From Planctomycetota bacterium (GTDB taxonomy: Bacteria; Planctomycetota; UBA1135; GCA-002686595), in NCBI GenBank assembly GCA_016795205.1, contig JAEUHZ010000033.1, positions 81,016-145,015 on the forward strand: 64,000 bases of DNA, in the 5' to 3' direction. Shown here in pieces: positions 8,615-16,466 of the stretch. A program made the translations under genes and the position numbers. Numbering within the stretch: position 1 is the stretch's first letter; every line of letters begins with the position of its first letter. Under the pieces are notes generated by a model. It was not told the origin of the DNA. It saw only the letters and a list, made by a program, of their open reading frames with translations, and did no database searches.

Positions 8615-10051
8615 TCACATCCCGTCGATCGTGAACGGGAAGGTCATGGCCAGGCGGCCGTCGTCCCGCAGGTACGTCGCCAGGGACTGGTGGATGCCGT
8701 TCGCGGTCCCGAACGACTCTCCCGCGACGAGCATGCCCGGCCGAATCACGACCTCCATGCGCCGTGACCACTGGTCGGGGTTGGCGGGGAAGTGGTGCGG
8801 GTTGTGCATGAGCGTCTGGACCGAGAAGCGGACCTCGCCGGTCACGAGGCGCGGCACGACCAGGCTCGGACGCCGGTCCATCGTCACGGGCCAGGTGCGC
8901 CGGACGGCGGAGAGGTCCGTATGGAACGGCTGCCCGAAGATCACGAGGTCGGTGCCCCCGCCGCCCGAGCCGACGAGTTGGTGGCACTCCGCGATCGTGA
9001 TCGTGGTCGAGCACGATCGGGTGCCGCCGATCGGATCGGTCACCGTGAAGGTCACGACGAAGGTGCCGGCCTGCGCGCCCGAGGGCGTCCACGCGAACTG
9101 CGACACGGCCGGCTGGCCGGTGAGGGGCAAGGGCGGGTTCATCGCGGCGCCGGGCGGCAGACCCGTGACGGACAGGGTCACGCTGGCGCCGGGCACGCCG
9201 CTCGTCGACTGACCAGAGACGGTGAACACGAGCGGGACGCCGACGGAGCCCATCACGGCTGCCGGCGCGCTGCACAGCGGCTCGCCGAACGGCGCCTCGC
9301 AGGACAGGTTCACGCGGTCGATCCCGCCGGGCTGGTCGACGAACAGGTCCGCCAGGCGATCCGACGTGATGCCATTCCCTGCCGCGCCCTGGCTCAGCGC
9401 GCAGCTCGAGACGACCGCGCACGTCGACGGGTCGATCTGGTAGACGCGACCCGAGTAGCCCAGCATCACGAGGTAGTTCCCGCACATCGTGAGCCCGTCC
9501 GCCGAATCGCCCGGTGGATTCGGACAGACCTGCAGCACCTGGCAGGTCTGCGGGTCGAAGCGGTAGAGGTTCTGCGAATCGCCCCTCCACAGGTGCTGCC
9601 CGTCGTTCGTCAGCCCCTCCGCGAGGTCGTCGCCCGGCGGATCGCAGAACCCGAGCAACTGGCAGGTCAGCGGGTCGATGCGGAACAGCAGGCCCAGTTG
9701 GAAGTCGTAGTGGTAGAGCACGCCTCCGAGCAGCGTGAGCTCGCTCGGCTGCCCACCGCCGGGCGCGACGCAGGAACGGATCTCGGCGCAGCCGTTGCGC
9801 GTGTCGACGAGCCGCAGACGCTGCGCGCTGAAGTCCGTGATCCAGGCCAACCCGTCACCGGCCCAGGCCTCCCCGTTGCGCGCCGTGCTCGAGACGCACA
9901 CCCCGACGCGCTCGCAGGCGACGCCGCCCACGACCGGCAGCGCACCGACGGCACCCGGCGGATCGGTCGCAGCGCCGCGGGCGGGGAAGACGGGCATCGA
10001 GGGCGCGCTGGCGAGCGCGAGCAGTACGGAGAGCATGGCGAGAGACCTCAC
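8615..10051 (-). CDS. Secreted beta-propeller-like protein with Ig-like domain
   Basis: About 478 residues. The N-terminus (Arg-containing, then MLSVLLALASA) looks like a signal peptide. Residues of roughly 60-290 hold repeated units such as LYRFDPQTCQVLQVC, RVYQIDPSTCAVVSSC and LLFRIDPLTCQLLGFC, with regular cysteine pairs, suggesting a propeller of about 40-residue blades. Then comes a putative Ig domain (TLSVTGLPPGAA ... FAWTPSGAQAGTFVVTFTVTD) resembling He_PIG, and a C-terminal beta-rich part. I see no anchor. The start may be GTG 10051 or ATG 10036; the latter has GAGG nine bases upstream. The function is unknown, probably extracellular. Confidence 0.72.
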   Translation of the reverse strand: MRSLAMLSVLLALASAPSMPVFPARGAATDPPGAVGALPVVGGVACERVGVCVSSTARNGEAWAGDGLAWITDFSAQRLRLVDTRNGCAEIRSCVAPGGGQPSELTLLGGVLYHYDFQLGLLFRIDPLTCQLLGFCDPPGDDLAEGLTNDGQHLWRGDSQNLYRFDPQTCQVLQVCPNPPGDSADGLTMCGNYLVMLGYSGRVYQIDPSTCAVVSSCALSQGAAGNGITSDRLADLFVDQPGGIDRVNLSCEAPFGEPLCSAPAAVMGSVGVPLVFTVSGQSTSGVPGASVTLSVTGLPPGAAMNPPLPLTGQPAVSQFAWTPSGAQAGTFVVTFTVTDPIGGTRSCSTTITIAECHQLVGSGGGGTDLVIFGQPFHTDLSAVRRTWPVTMDRRPSLVVPRLVTGEVRFSVQTLMHNPHHFPANPDQWSRRMEVVIRPGMLVAGESFGTANGIHQSLATYLRDDGRLAMTFPFTIDGM

Positions 10052-10080
10052 GTTGCAGGACGCAGAAGAGCAGTTCGCGC

Positions 10081-10108
10081 AGCGTAGTGGGTCGCGCCAT
10101 GCGCACAA
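10081..10108 (-). promoter_or_regulatory. Candidate housekeeping promoter for the secreted Ig-like protein
   Basis: On the minus strand TTGTGC (10108-10103), a 16-base spacer and TACGCT (10086-10081) form a plausible -35/-10 pair about 30 bases before the start codon. TACGCT also appears as a putative -10 before the E1 gene. Confidence 0.4.
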
Positions 10109-10132
10109 GTCTCGGGCCCGGCGAGCCCCGGC

Positions 10133-10148
10133 ATGAACGCACGTTCAT
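10133..10148. promoter_or_regulatory. 16-bp dyad ATGAACG-CA-CGTTCAT
   Basis: Perfect seven-base arms around CA, about 25 bases upstream of the candidate -35 of the secreted-protein gene. It has the size and symmetry of a dimeric repressor or activator site. No cognate regulator gene is adjacent. Confidence 0.35.
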
Positions 10149-10224
10149 CACTGGGCAGCCGCCGCGGGGGCCGCAGCGCACGGCTCGCAGCGCGGACGCG
10201 GCGCCCTGGGCCGCGGAACGCCGT

Positions 10225-11346
10225 TCAGGGCCGCGGAGCGGCCAGCATCGCCGACCACGCACCGGTGATGGCGGCCGTGAAATCGTAGTCGTCGGGGATG
10301 CGGATGCCGAACGTCAGGCCCGCGGCGGAGAGCTCGTCGGCGAAGGAGCGCAGGGACTCGTCGCGGCCCAGCGGGTCACCTCGACGAGCCACCGCGTGGA
10401 TCTTGCGGTCGAGACGCGCCGCGACCGAGCGGCCGCGCTCGCGCACGAAACGCGCGCTGTCGCGCCGCCCGAAGGCCGCGACCACGTCGGCCTGGATCGC
10501 AGAGCCGTGGCGGGCGATCAGCGGCTGCGGGATGCCGTCATCACCGCGCGCCCCCAGTGCGGACTCCAGACACGCGAGGCGCGCGGCGACGCGCGGGAGG
10601 CGCAGCGCGGCGATCGCGCCCGCCGACGGCCCCTCGTCGGCGACGCGCGGCAGGTTCAGGCCGTAGAACGAGCGCATGTCGAGCGGATCGGGATCGAAGG
10701 CGTACACCGCGTCGAAGGCGTGCGCGTAATCGAGCTGGAGCCGGATCACGCTCGCGCCCCCCAGCCCCGAGCCCGTCAGGAAGCGTCGCTCCGCCCAAGC
10801 TCCAGCGAACAGGTGCCGCTCGAGCACCGGGATCAGGTCGGTCACGAGCGCCTCGCCGTTCGGCCCTTCGTTGACCGAATCGAGGAACAGGTGGTGCGGG
10901 CGGATCCCGCGCGGATCCAGCACGACCAGGACCAGCCCCGCCGGGACGCCGATGCGCGCCAGACGCTCGGCGACGTGCACCGGGTCCTCGCCCAGATCGG
11001 GCACGTGGTAAACGACGGACGGGGTGGTGTCCGACACGCCGGCCTCGGGGAGCACGACCTCGGCGCCGACCGTGCGCGGGCGGCCGAAGGCACGCGTCAG
11101 CGCCGGTGACTCGACCTCGAAGCGACGTGAACGGCCGGTGGGTTCAGGTTCCGAGGCGGACGGGGAGCTGGGCTCGACCTCGGCCTCGACCGCGACCGTG
11201 GACTCGAGCTCGGGCTCCGGCGTGGCGACCGCGGTGACGCGCTCGGCCCGGTACGGCAGGAAGACCGCAGCGCGCGGCGGCCGCTCGGGGGGAGCGGCAC
11301 AGGCGGCGGAGATCACGAGGACGAGGCAGGGGGCCAGCCGGGACAC
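10225..11346 (-). CDS. Esterase-fold putative lipoprotein lacking the serine nucleophile
   Basis: A 373-residue protein with an N-terminal hydrophobic segment ending ISAAC (a weak lipobox, Cys16) and a Pro/Glu/Ser-rich linker to residue 75. An esterase-D/Fes-like alpha/beta-hydrolase domain follows, with recognisable family landmarks (LDSVNEGPNGEALVTDLIP and later AFDPDPLDMRSF). At the nucleophile elbow the family's GxSxGG reads GSGLGG at 192-197, so Gly194 stands where Ser is expected. This suggests a binding or structural role rather than hydrolysis. It is followed by 173 bases before the next minus-strand gene, so it is probably transcribed alone. Confidence 0.7.
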   Translation of the reverse strand: MSRLAPCLVLVISAACAAPPERPPRAAVFLPYRAERVTAVATPEPELESTVAVEAEVEPSSPSASEPEPTGRSRRFEVESPALTRAFGRPRTVGAEVVLPEAGVSDTTPSVVYHVPDLGEDPVHVAERLARIGVPAGLVLVVLDPRGIRPHHLFLDSVNEGPNGEALVTDLIPVLERHLFAGAWAERRFLTGSGLGGASVIRLQLDYAHAFDAVYAFDPDPLDMRSFYGLNLPRVADEGPSAGAIAALRLPRVAARLACLESALGARGDDGIPQPLIARHGSAIQADVVAAFGRRDSARFVRERGRSVAARLDRKIHAVARRGDPLGRDESLRSFADELSAAGLTFGIRIPDDYDFTAAITGAWSAMLAAPRP

Positions 11347-11756
11347 GGTCGTCGTCTCGTCGGCACGCAGCCGGCGGAACCTGACCGGAAAGACGGCTGT
11401 CCCGGCCGCGATCCCCCACCGGTCCCACCCGCGCCGTCGGTGGGGCTCCGCGGGGTGGACCCGTGACCACGCTCGACCGGGCGCGGGGGGCGTCCTGGGT
11501 TCGAGGCAGCACCCCCCGCTCCCCCACGACGCGCGCCCACGCTGGAGTCGCCGCCCTGCGCGCCACGCGCTGAGCGCAGGCTTCGTGCTCGGTCAGGTGA
11601 GCTCGTGGGCGATCGGCCCCGCGCGCGCTGCGGCTCCGGTCTCGCACACAGCGCCGCCCGCGAATCGTCCGGCGCCAGCGCGCACTCGCACGCGTGGACG
11701 CTGCGTGACGCCGCGGCTACGCTCCTGCGCCCTGCACGCCCCCGCGGGAGCGCACC
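11347..11756. other. 410-bp divergent intergenic region
   Basis: No credible coding sequence. It must contain the promoter of the minus-strand lipoprotein and that of the plus-strand E1 gene. Only the latter (11695-11723) could be suggested. I saw no strong dyads. Confidence 0.5.
11695..11723 (+). promoter_or_regulatory. Candidate promoter of the E1/acyltransferase operon
   Basis: TGGACG, a 17-base spacer and TACGCT, about 33 bases upstream of the GTG start, which itself has GGGAG six bases before it. The match is moderate. Confidence 0.35.
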
Positions 11757-14000
11757 GTGAGCACGAATCGCGTCGCCGTCGTCGAGCAGAATCTCGACCG
11801 CTATCTCGAGAGCGCCGCTCCGGCGCAGACGCTGCTCGCGCCGGACGAGCCCCTCGCGGCCGGCTCGCGGCTCACCGCGCGCAAGGCGGTCGAGCTCTTC
11901 GAGGATCAGGTCTTGTCGCGCGCGCTCGACGTCGCGGCGCGCGAGCTCAAGCGCACGAACCGCAGCTTCTACACGATCAGCTCGGCGGGCCACGAGAACA
12001 ACGCCGTGGTCGGGGCATTGCTGCGACTCGACGACCCGTGCTTCCTGCACTACCGCTCCGGCGGGCTCATGATGGCCAGGAGCCGCCTGCTCGCGGGGAG
12101 CACGCCGTCGTTCGACACGCTGCTCTCCCTGTGCGCGTCCAAGGAAGACCCGATCAGCCGTGGACGCCACAAGGTGTGGGGCAGCAAGGCGCTGTGGGTC
12201 CCGCCCCAGACGTCGACGATCGCCTCGCACATCCCCAAGGCCGTCGGGCTGGCGTTCGCGATCGCGCGCGGGCGGCGCACTGGCGTCCCGACCGCCCTGG
12301 CGCGCGATTCGATCGTGCTGTGCAGCTTCGGCGACGCATCGGCCAACCACTGCACGGCGCTCGCGGGCTTCAATGCCGCGCGCTACGTCCAACGCCGCGG
12401 GAACCCGATGCCGATCCTGTTCCTGTGCGAGGACAACGGCATCGGCATCTCGGTCGAGACGCCGCACGGCTGGATCGCGGACAACTTCGCGCACCAGCCG
12501 CATCTGCGCTATTTCCACGCCGCAGGCGACCTCGACGCCGTGTGGGAGGCTTGCACGGCCGCGATCGAGCACTGTCGGGGCGCGCGCAGCCCGACCTTCT
12601 TGCACCTCTCGACCACGCGCCTGTGGGGCCATGCCGGCAGCGACGTCGAGACGACCTACCGCACCCTGGAGGAGATCGAGGCCGTCGAGGCCCGGGATCC
12701 ACTGCTGGCCAACGCGCAGCGACTCGTCGAGACCGGCGCTGCGGCGCCAGCCGATCTACGGGCCCTCGTGCGCGACACGCGCGAGCGCGTGCTGGCCGCC
12801 GCCGACGAAGCCGCCCGCCGGCCCCGGCTCGTCACGCGCGCCGAGGTCGAGGCGCCGCTGGCGCCGTTCGACGAGGCCCGCGTGCGCGCGCGCGCCGCGC
12901 GCGTGGTCTCGCCCGAAGAGCGCCGGGCGTTCTTCGGCGCCAGCCTCCCCGAGGAGGCGTCCAGCGCCACGAAGCGCACGCTGGCGGCCCACGTGAACGC
13001 TGCACTCCACGACCTCCTGCTCCAGCACCCGGAGATCCTGCTCTTCGGTGAGGACACCGCGAAGAAGGGCGGTGTGTACGGGGTCACGCAGGGCCTGCAG
13101 AAGCGCTTCGGCATCGCGCGCGTGTTCGACACGCTGCTCGACGAGACCACGATCCTGGGGCTGGCGCAGGGCGCGGCACACGTCGGCTTCCTGCCGCTGC
13201 CCGAGATCCAGTACCTGGCGTACGTCCACAACGCGCTCGACCAGATCCGCGGCGAGGCCTGCTCGCTGTCGTACTTCTCCGACGGCCAGTTCACGAACCC
13301 CATGGTCGTGCGGATCCAGGGCTTGGCGTACCAGAAGGGCTTCGGGGGCCACTTCCACAACGACAACTCGGTGGGCGCGCTGCGCGACATCCCGGGACTC
13401 ATGCTGGCGGTCCCCGCCCGCGGCGACGACGCGGTGCGCATGCTGCGCGGAGCGGTTGCGGCCGCCAAGGAGCACGGGCGTGTCGTCGCGTTCCTCGAGC
13501 CGATCGCGCTGTACCACGAGAAGGATCTGCATGAGGATGGCGACGGGCTGTGGCTCTCCGGCTATCCACCGCCGTCCACGGACCCGCGGGACGTGCTGCT
13601 TCCGGGCGACGTCGGCATCTACGGGCCTGACTACCGCGACGTGCTGATCGTCTCGTACGCGAACGGCCTGCGGCTTTCCTTGCGTGTCGCGCGCATGCTC
13701 GAGCGCGAGCGCGGCCTGAAGGCGCGCGTCCTGGACCTGCGCTGGCTCGCGCCACTGCCCCTCGACGTGCTGCGCCGCCATGCGGCCGAGTGCGGCCGGG
13801 TCGTCGTCGTCGACGAGTGCCGCGCGACCGGCGGCGGCGTGGCCGACGCGATCGTGGCCGACCTCGCCGAGCACGCCGTGCGCGCCCGGGTCGCCAGCGT
13901 GCGCGCCGCCGACTGCTACGTGCCGCTGGGCTCCGCCACGTCCGCCGTGCTCGTCGGCGAGGAGCAGATCGAGGCCGCGATCCACGAGGTGCTGGCGTGA
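11757..14000 (+). CDS. Fused alpha/beta 2-oxoacid dehydrogenase E1 component (ThDP-dependent)
   Basis: A 747-residue fusion. Residues 40-390 are the E1-alpha part, with the thiamine diphosphate motif beginning GDASANH (192-198) and closing at the Asn in CEDNGIGIS (about 227). From about 405 to the end is the transketolase-like beta part (LLFGEDTAKKGGVYGVTQGL, PEIQYLAYVHNALDQIRGE, then a C-terminal domain starting near DVLIVSYANG). It should decarboxylate a 2-oxoacid (branched-chain type is most likely) and pass the acyl group to a lipoyl E2. No E2 or E3 is nearby. The GTG start has GGGAG upstream. The stop overlaps the next gene as GTGA, tying it to an acyltransferase. Confidence 0.88.
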   Translation: MSTNRVAVVEQNLDRYLESAAPAQTLLAPDEPLAAGSRLTARKAVELFEDQVLSRALDVAARELKRTNRSFYTISSAGHENNAVVGALLRLDDPCFLHYRSGGLMMARSRLLAGSTPSFDTLLSLCASKEDPISRGRHKVWGSKALWVPPQTSTIASHIPKAVGLAFAIARGRRTGVPTALARDSIVLCSFGDASANHCTALAGFNAARYVQRRGNPMPILFLCEDNGIGISVETPHGWIADNFAHQPHLRYFHAAGDLDAVWEACTAAIEHCRGARSPTFLHLSTTRLWGHAGSDVETTYRTLEEIEAVEARDPLLANAQRLVETGAAAPADLRALVRDTRERVLAAADEAARRPRLVTRAEVEAPLAPFDEARVRARAARVVSPEERRAFFGASLPEEASSATKRTLAAHVNAALHDLLLQHPEILLFGEDTAKKGGVYGVTQGLQKRFGIARVFDTLLDETTILGLAQGAAHVGFLPLPEIQYLAYVHNALDQIRGEACSLSYFSDGQFTNPMVVRIQGLAYQKGFGGHFHNDNSVGALRDIPGLMLAVPARGDDAVRMLRGAVAAAKEHGRVVAFLEPIALYHEKDLHEDGDGLWLSGYPPPSTDPRDVLLPGDVGIYGPDYRDVLIVSYANGLRLSLRVARMLERERGLKARVLDLRWLAPLPLDVLRRHAAECGRVVVVDECRATGGGVADAIVADLAEHAVRARVASVRAADCYVPLGSATSAVLVGEEQIEAAIHEVLA

Positions 14001-14998
14001 GCCGCATCGCGCTCCTGTGCCCCGGCCGGGGCTCCTACGCGGAGAAGCAGCTCGCCTCGCTGCCGGCTTCCCACCCCTGGATCGACGCCGCGGAGGGCAT
14101 CCGCCGCGAGCACGGGCTGCAGCCCCTGGCCGAGCTCGACCGCGCCGCGAAGTTCGATCGCAAGGTGCATCTGCACCCGGCCAACGTCTCGCCGCTCATC
14201 TACCTCGTGTCCATGCTCGACGCGGCCGCCGTCCAGGCCGAGCACCGCGCCGTCGCCGTCGCCGGGAACTCGCTGGGCTGGTACACGGCACTGGCCGTGG
14301 GTGGCGCGCTGTCCTTCGAGGACGGCTTCCGCCTCGTGCAGGAGATGTCGCGACTCCAGCACGAGCACCAGGAGGCGCACGGCGGCGGCCAGGTGATCTT
14401 CCCCCTGGTCGGCGAGGACTGGCGCCGCGATCCCGCGCGCGAGGAGGCCGTCGAGGCCGCCGTGGCGAGCTCCGGCGGCGAGGCCTTCCCCTCCATCCGC
14501 CTCGCCGGCCTGGCCGTCCTGGCGGGATCCGACGCGGGCATCGCGCACCTGAAGAGCACGCTCCCCAAGGTCAAGAGCGGCTCGAACCAGTACCCGATCC
14601 AGCTCGAGCAGCATGGCCCCTACCACACGCCGCTCGTGAGCGGCGTGGCGGAGCGCGCGCGCGCGACACTCTCGCACCTCGCATTCACGCGCCCGCGCGT
14701 CACCCTGATCGACGGGCGTGGCGTGCGCTTCAGCCCGTGGTCGACCGACGTGGACGCCCTGCGCTCCTACACGCTCGGCCCCCAGATCGTCGAGCCGTTC
14801 GACTTCGGCCTCTCGATCCGCGTCGCGCTGCGCGAGCACGCGCCCGAGCACCTCGTGTGCCCGGGACCCGGCAACACGCTGGGCGGCGTGGTCGGCCAGG
14901 CACTCGTCGCCGAGGGCTGGCGCGGGATCCGCGACAAGGAGGACTTCACGCGTGTGCAGGAGGGTGCACAGCCCGTCCTGGTCTCGATGCGCCGCTAG
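13997..14998 (+). CDS. FabD-like acyltransferase domain protein
   Basis: A 333-residue stand-alone acyltransferase related to malonyl-CoA:ACP transacylase. The N-terminal PGRGS corresponds to FabD PGQGS. The nucleophile elbow is GNSLGWYTALA (Ser92; FabD has GHSLGEYTALA) and the catalytic His is in PYHTPL (His210). The Gln-to-Arg change in the first motif and the Trp after the elbow suggest an acyl or acceptor preference different from malonyl-ACP. It is translationally coupled (GTGA) to the E1 fusion, so it may use or gate acyl groups made from 2-oxoacids; that is inference. The stop at 14998 is two bases from a long inverted repeat. Confidence 0.8.
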   Translation: MSRIALLCPGRGSYAEKQLASLPASHPWIDAAEGIRREHGLQPLAELDRAAKFDRKVHLHPANVSPLIYLVSMLDAAAVQAEHRAVAVAGNSLGWYTALAVGGALSFEDGFRLVQEMSRLQHEHQEAHGGGQVIFPLVGEDWRRDPAREEAVEAAVASSGGEAFPSIRLAGLAVLAGSDAGIAHLKSTLPKVKSGSNQYPIQLEQHGPYHTPLVSGVAERARATLSHLAFTRPRVTLIDGRGVRFSPWSTDVDALRSYTLGPQIVEPFDFGLSIRVALREHAPEHLVCPGPGNTLGGVVGQALVAEGWRGIRDKEDFTRVQEGAQPVLVSMRR

Positions 14999-15000
14999 AC

Positions 15001-15104
15001 CGGAAGCTGACCCCCTTCGCTGGACCTACCACTACCCCTGGGGTCGCGGCTGCAGTTACCAGCACTACCTGTAGTGCTGGTCCAGCGAAGGGGGTCAGCT
15101 TCCG
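15001..15104. repeat. REPIN-like element, 26-bp perfect inverted arms (copy 1)
   Basis: The arms at 15001-15026 and 15079-15104 are perfect inverted complements, with core GCTGACCCCCTTCGCTGGAC. They flank a 52-base spacer that itself ends in a nine-base-stem hairpin (15059-15080). The element lies between convergent genes, and its right arm contains the TGA stop of the sugar kinase. Related copies are at 35230-35342 and 62825-62850. Confidence 0.85.
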
Positions 15105-16279
15105 AGGCTGGCACCGGCGGCGGCGGAGGCTCGGAACACAGCGTCGTGATCCCGTGCCGCCACTGGGTGCGCGCGCAGCGCGGACTCGATCCGGCCAGCC
15201 TCGTCAGCCCGCGTCAGGGCCACGATCGCGCCGCCGAAGCCGGCCCCGGTCAGTCGGGCGCCCAGAGCGCCAGCGGCGCGTGCGGCGGCGGTGAGGGCCT
15301 CCAGCTCGGGGCAGGAGACCTCGAAGTCGTCGCGCAGGCTGGCGTGGGAGAGATCCATGAGGCGGCCAAACTCGGCGGCGTCGGCGCGCTCGAGCGCTCG
15401 GACGGCGCGCTGCACTCGAAAGCCCTCGGTGACGACGTGGCGGAAGCGGCGTGACAGCAGGCCGTCGAGCGTGGTGCTGGAGAGCGCCAGGAGGCGTTGC
15501 TCCTCGATGTCGGCGACGAGCGCGCGCCACGTGCTGGGCCACCCGCGGGCGGCCGGCGCGGCCCGCACGCCGGCCAACGCCGCGCGGCACTCGGCAACCC
15601 GCGCGTTGTAGGCCTCGCGGGCGCGGCCCGATTTCTCGACGCCGACGGCGCTGCGCGCGACGACGAACTGCCACTCGGCCGGAATCGGCACGGGGGTGGC
15701 GCGCACGGGATCGAACTCGACCAGCACGGCGCAGCCCGCTTGGCCCCCCAGGCTCGCGGCCTGGTCCATGCCGCCGCTCTCGACGCCCACGTAGTGCTCG
15801 GCGCGCGCGCACAGGTCCATGAGCATCTCGCGGCGCGCGTCGATCCCGTTCGCCTCCGACAGGGCCAGCGTGCAGGCCACGACGAGCGCCGAGGAGGACG
15901 AGAGCCCGGCGGCCGGCGGCACGTCGCCCGCGACGAGCGCATCGATCCCGCATCGGGCGCCATGCTCGCGCGCGAGGGCCTGTGCCGCCGCCCGCGCATA
16001 GTTCGACCAGTCGCCGCGCGGCGCGGGGTCGATCGCGGTCGAGAGGTCGAACTCGCGCGGACCGAAGCGCGCGCCGTCCGCATTGACCAGGCGCACGCGC
16101 GCGTCCGGCCTGGCCACGAACGCGATGCGCACCGCCCGTTCGATCGCCATGGGCAGCACGGCAAGCCCGCAGTAGTCGATGTGCTCGCCGATCAGGTTCA
16201 CGCGCCCCGGCGCGCGCGCAGCGCGCACGGGGGGGCGGCCGAACGCGCGCTCGAAGGCGTCCCGGGTCGCGCTCTCCAC
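15095..16279 (-). CDS. GALK2-like GHMP sugar kinase (galactokinase/N-acetylgalactosamine kinase)
   Basis: A 394-residue GHMP kinase. It has the galactokinase signature GRVNLIGEHIDY at 25-36, the ATP loop PPAAGLSSSSALV at 121-133, catalytic Asp172 in GGMDQ and the C-terminal LTGAGFGG. Details after the signature (HIDYCGLAVLPMA) and around the catalytic Asp (GGMDQ, then EFDPVRATPVPIP) are closer to my memory of eukaryotic GALK2, a GalNAc 1-kinase, than to bacterial GalK (which has TDYN and GIMDQ). The substrate is therefore open. The start is GTG; GAGGAG lies very close to it. The last residues and stop (Gly-Ser-TGA) are encoded by the arm of the repeat at 15079-15104. Confidence 0.85.
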   Translation of the reverse strand: MESATRDAFERAFGRPPVRAARAPGRVNLIGEHIDYCGLAVLPMAIERAVRIAFVARPDARVRLVNADGARFGPREFDLSTAIDPAPRGDWSNYARAAAQALAREHGARCGIDALVAGDVPPAAGLSSSSALVVACTLALSEANGIDARREMLMDLCARAEHYVGVESGGMDQAASLGGQAGCAVLVEFDPVRATPVPIPAEWQFVVARSAVGVEKSGRAREAYNARVAECRAALAGVRAAPAARGWPSTWRALVADIEEQRLLALSSTTLDGLLSRRFRHVVTEGFRVQRAVRALERADAAEFGRLMDLSHASLRDDFEVSCPELEALTAAARAAGALGARLTGAGFGGAIVALTRADEAGRIESALRAHPVAARDHDAVFRASAAAGASLGS

Positions 16280-16466
16280 TCCTCGCCAGGATGACGGCGT
16301 CCCGGCCGGGATCGACCGAATTTCCGTCGCTGGCCCACCGCCGGGCGCGCGCTCTGGCGGGGCCGGGGTGGTCCATGCGTGGAGGGTCGCTGGTCAGCTT
16401 GGGGGGTCGTGCCTCGTAGGAACTACGCCGCGTGCCGCGCTGGCGGCCCCGCTAGCATGGCCGGGC

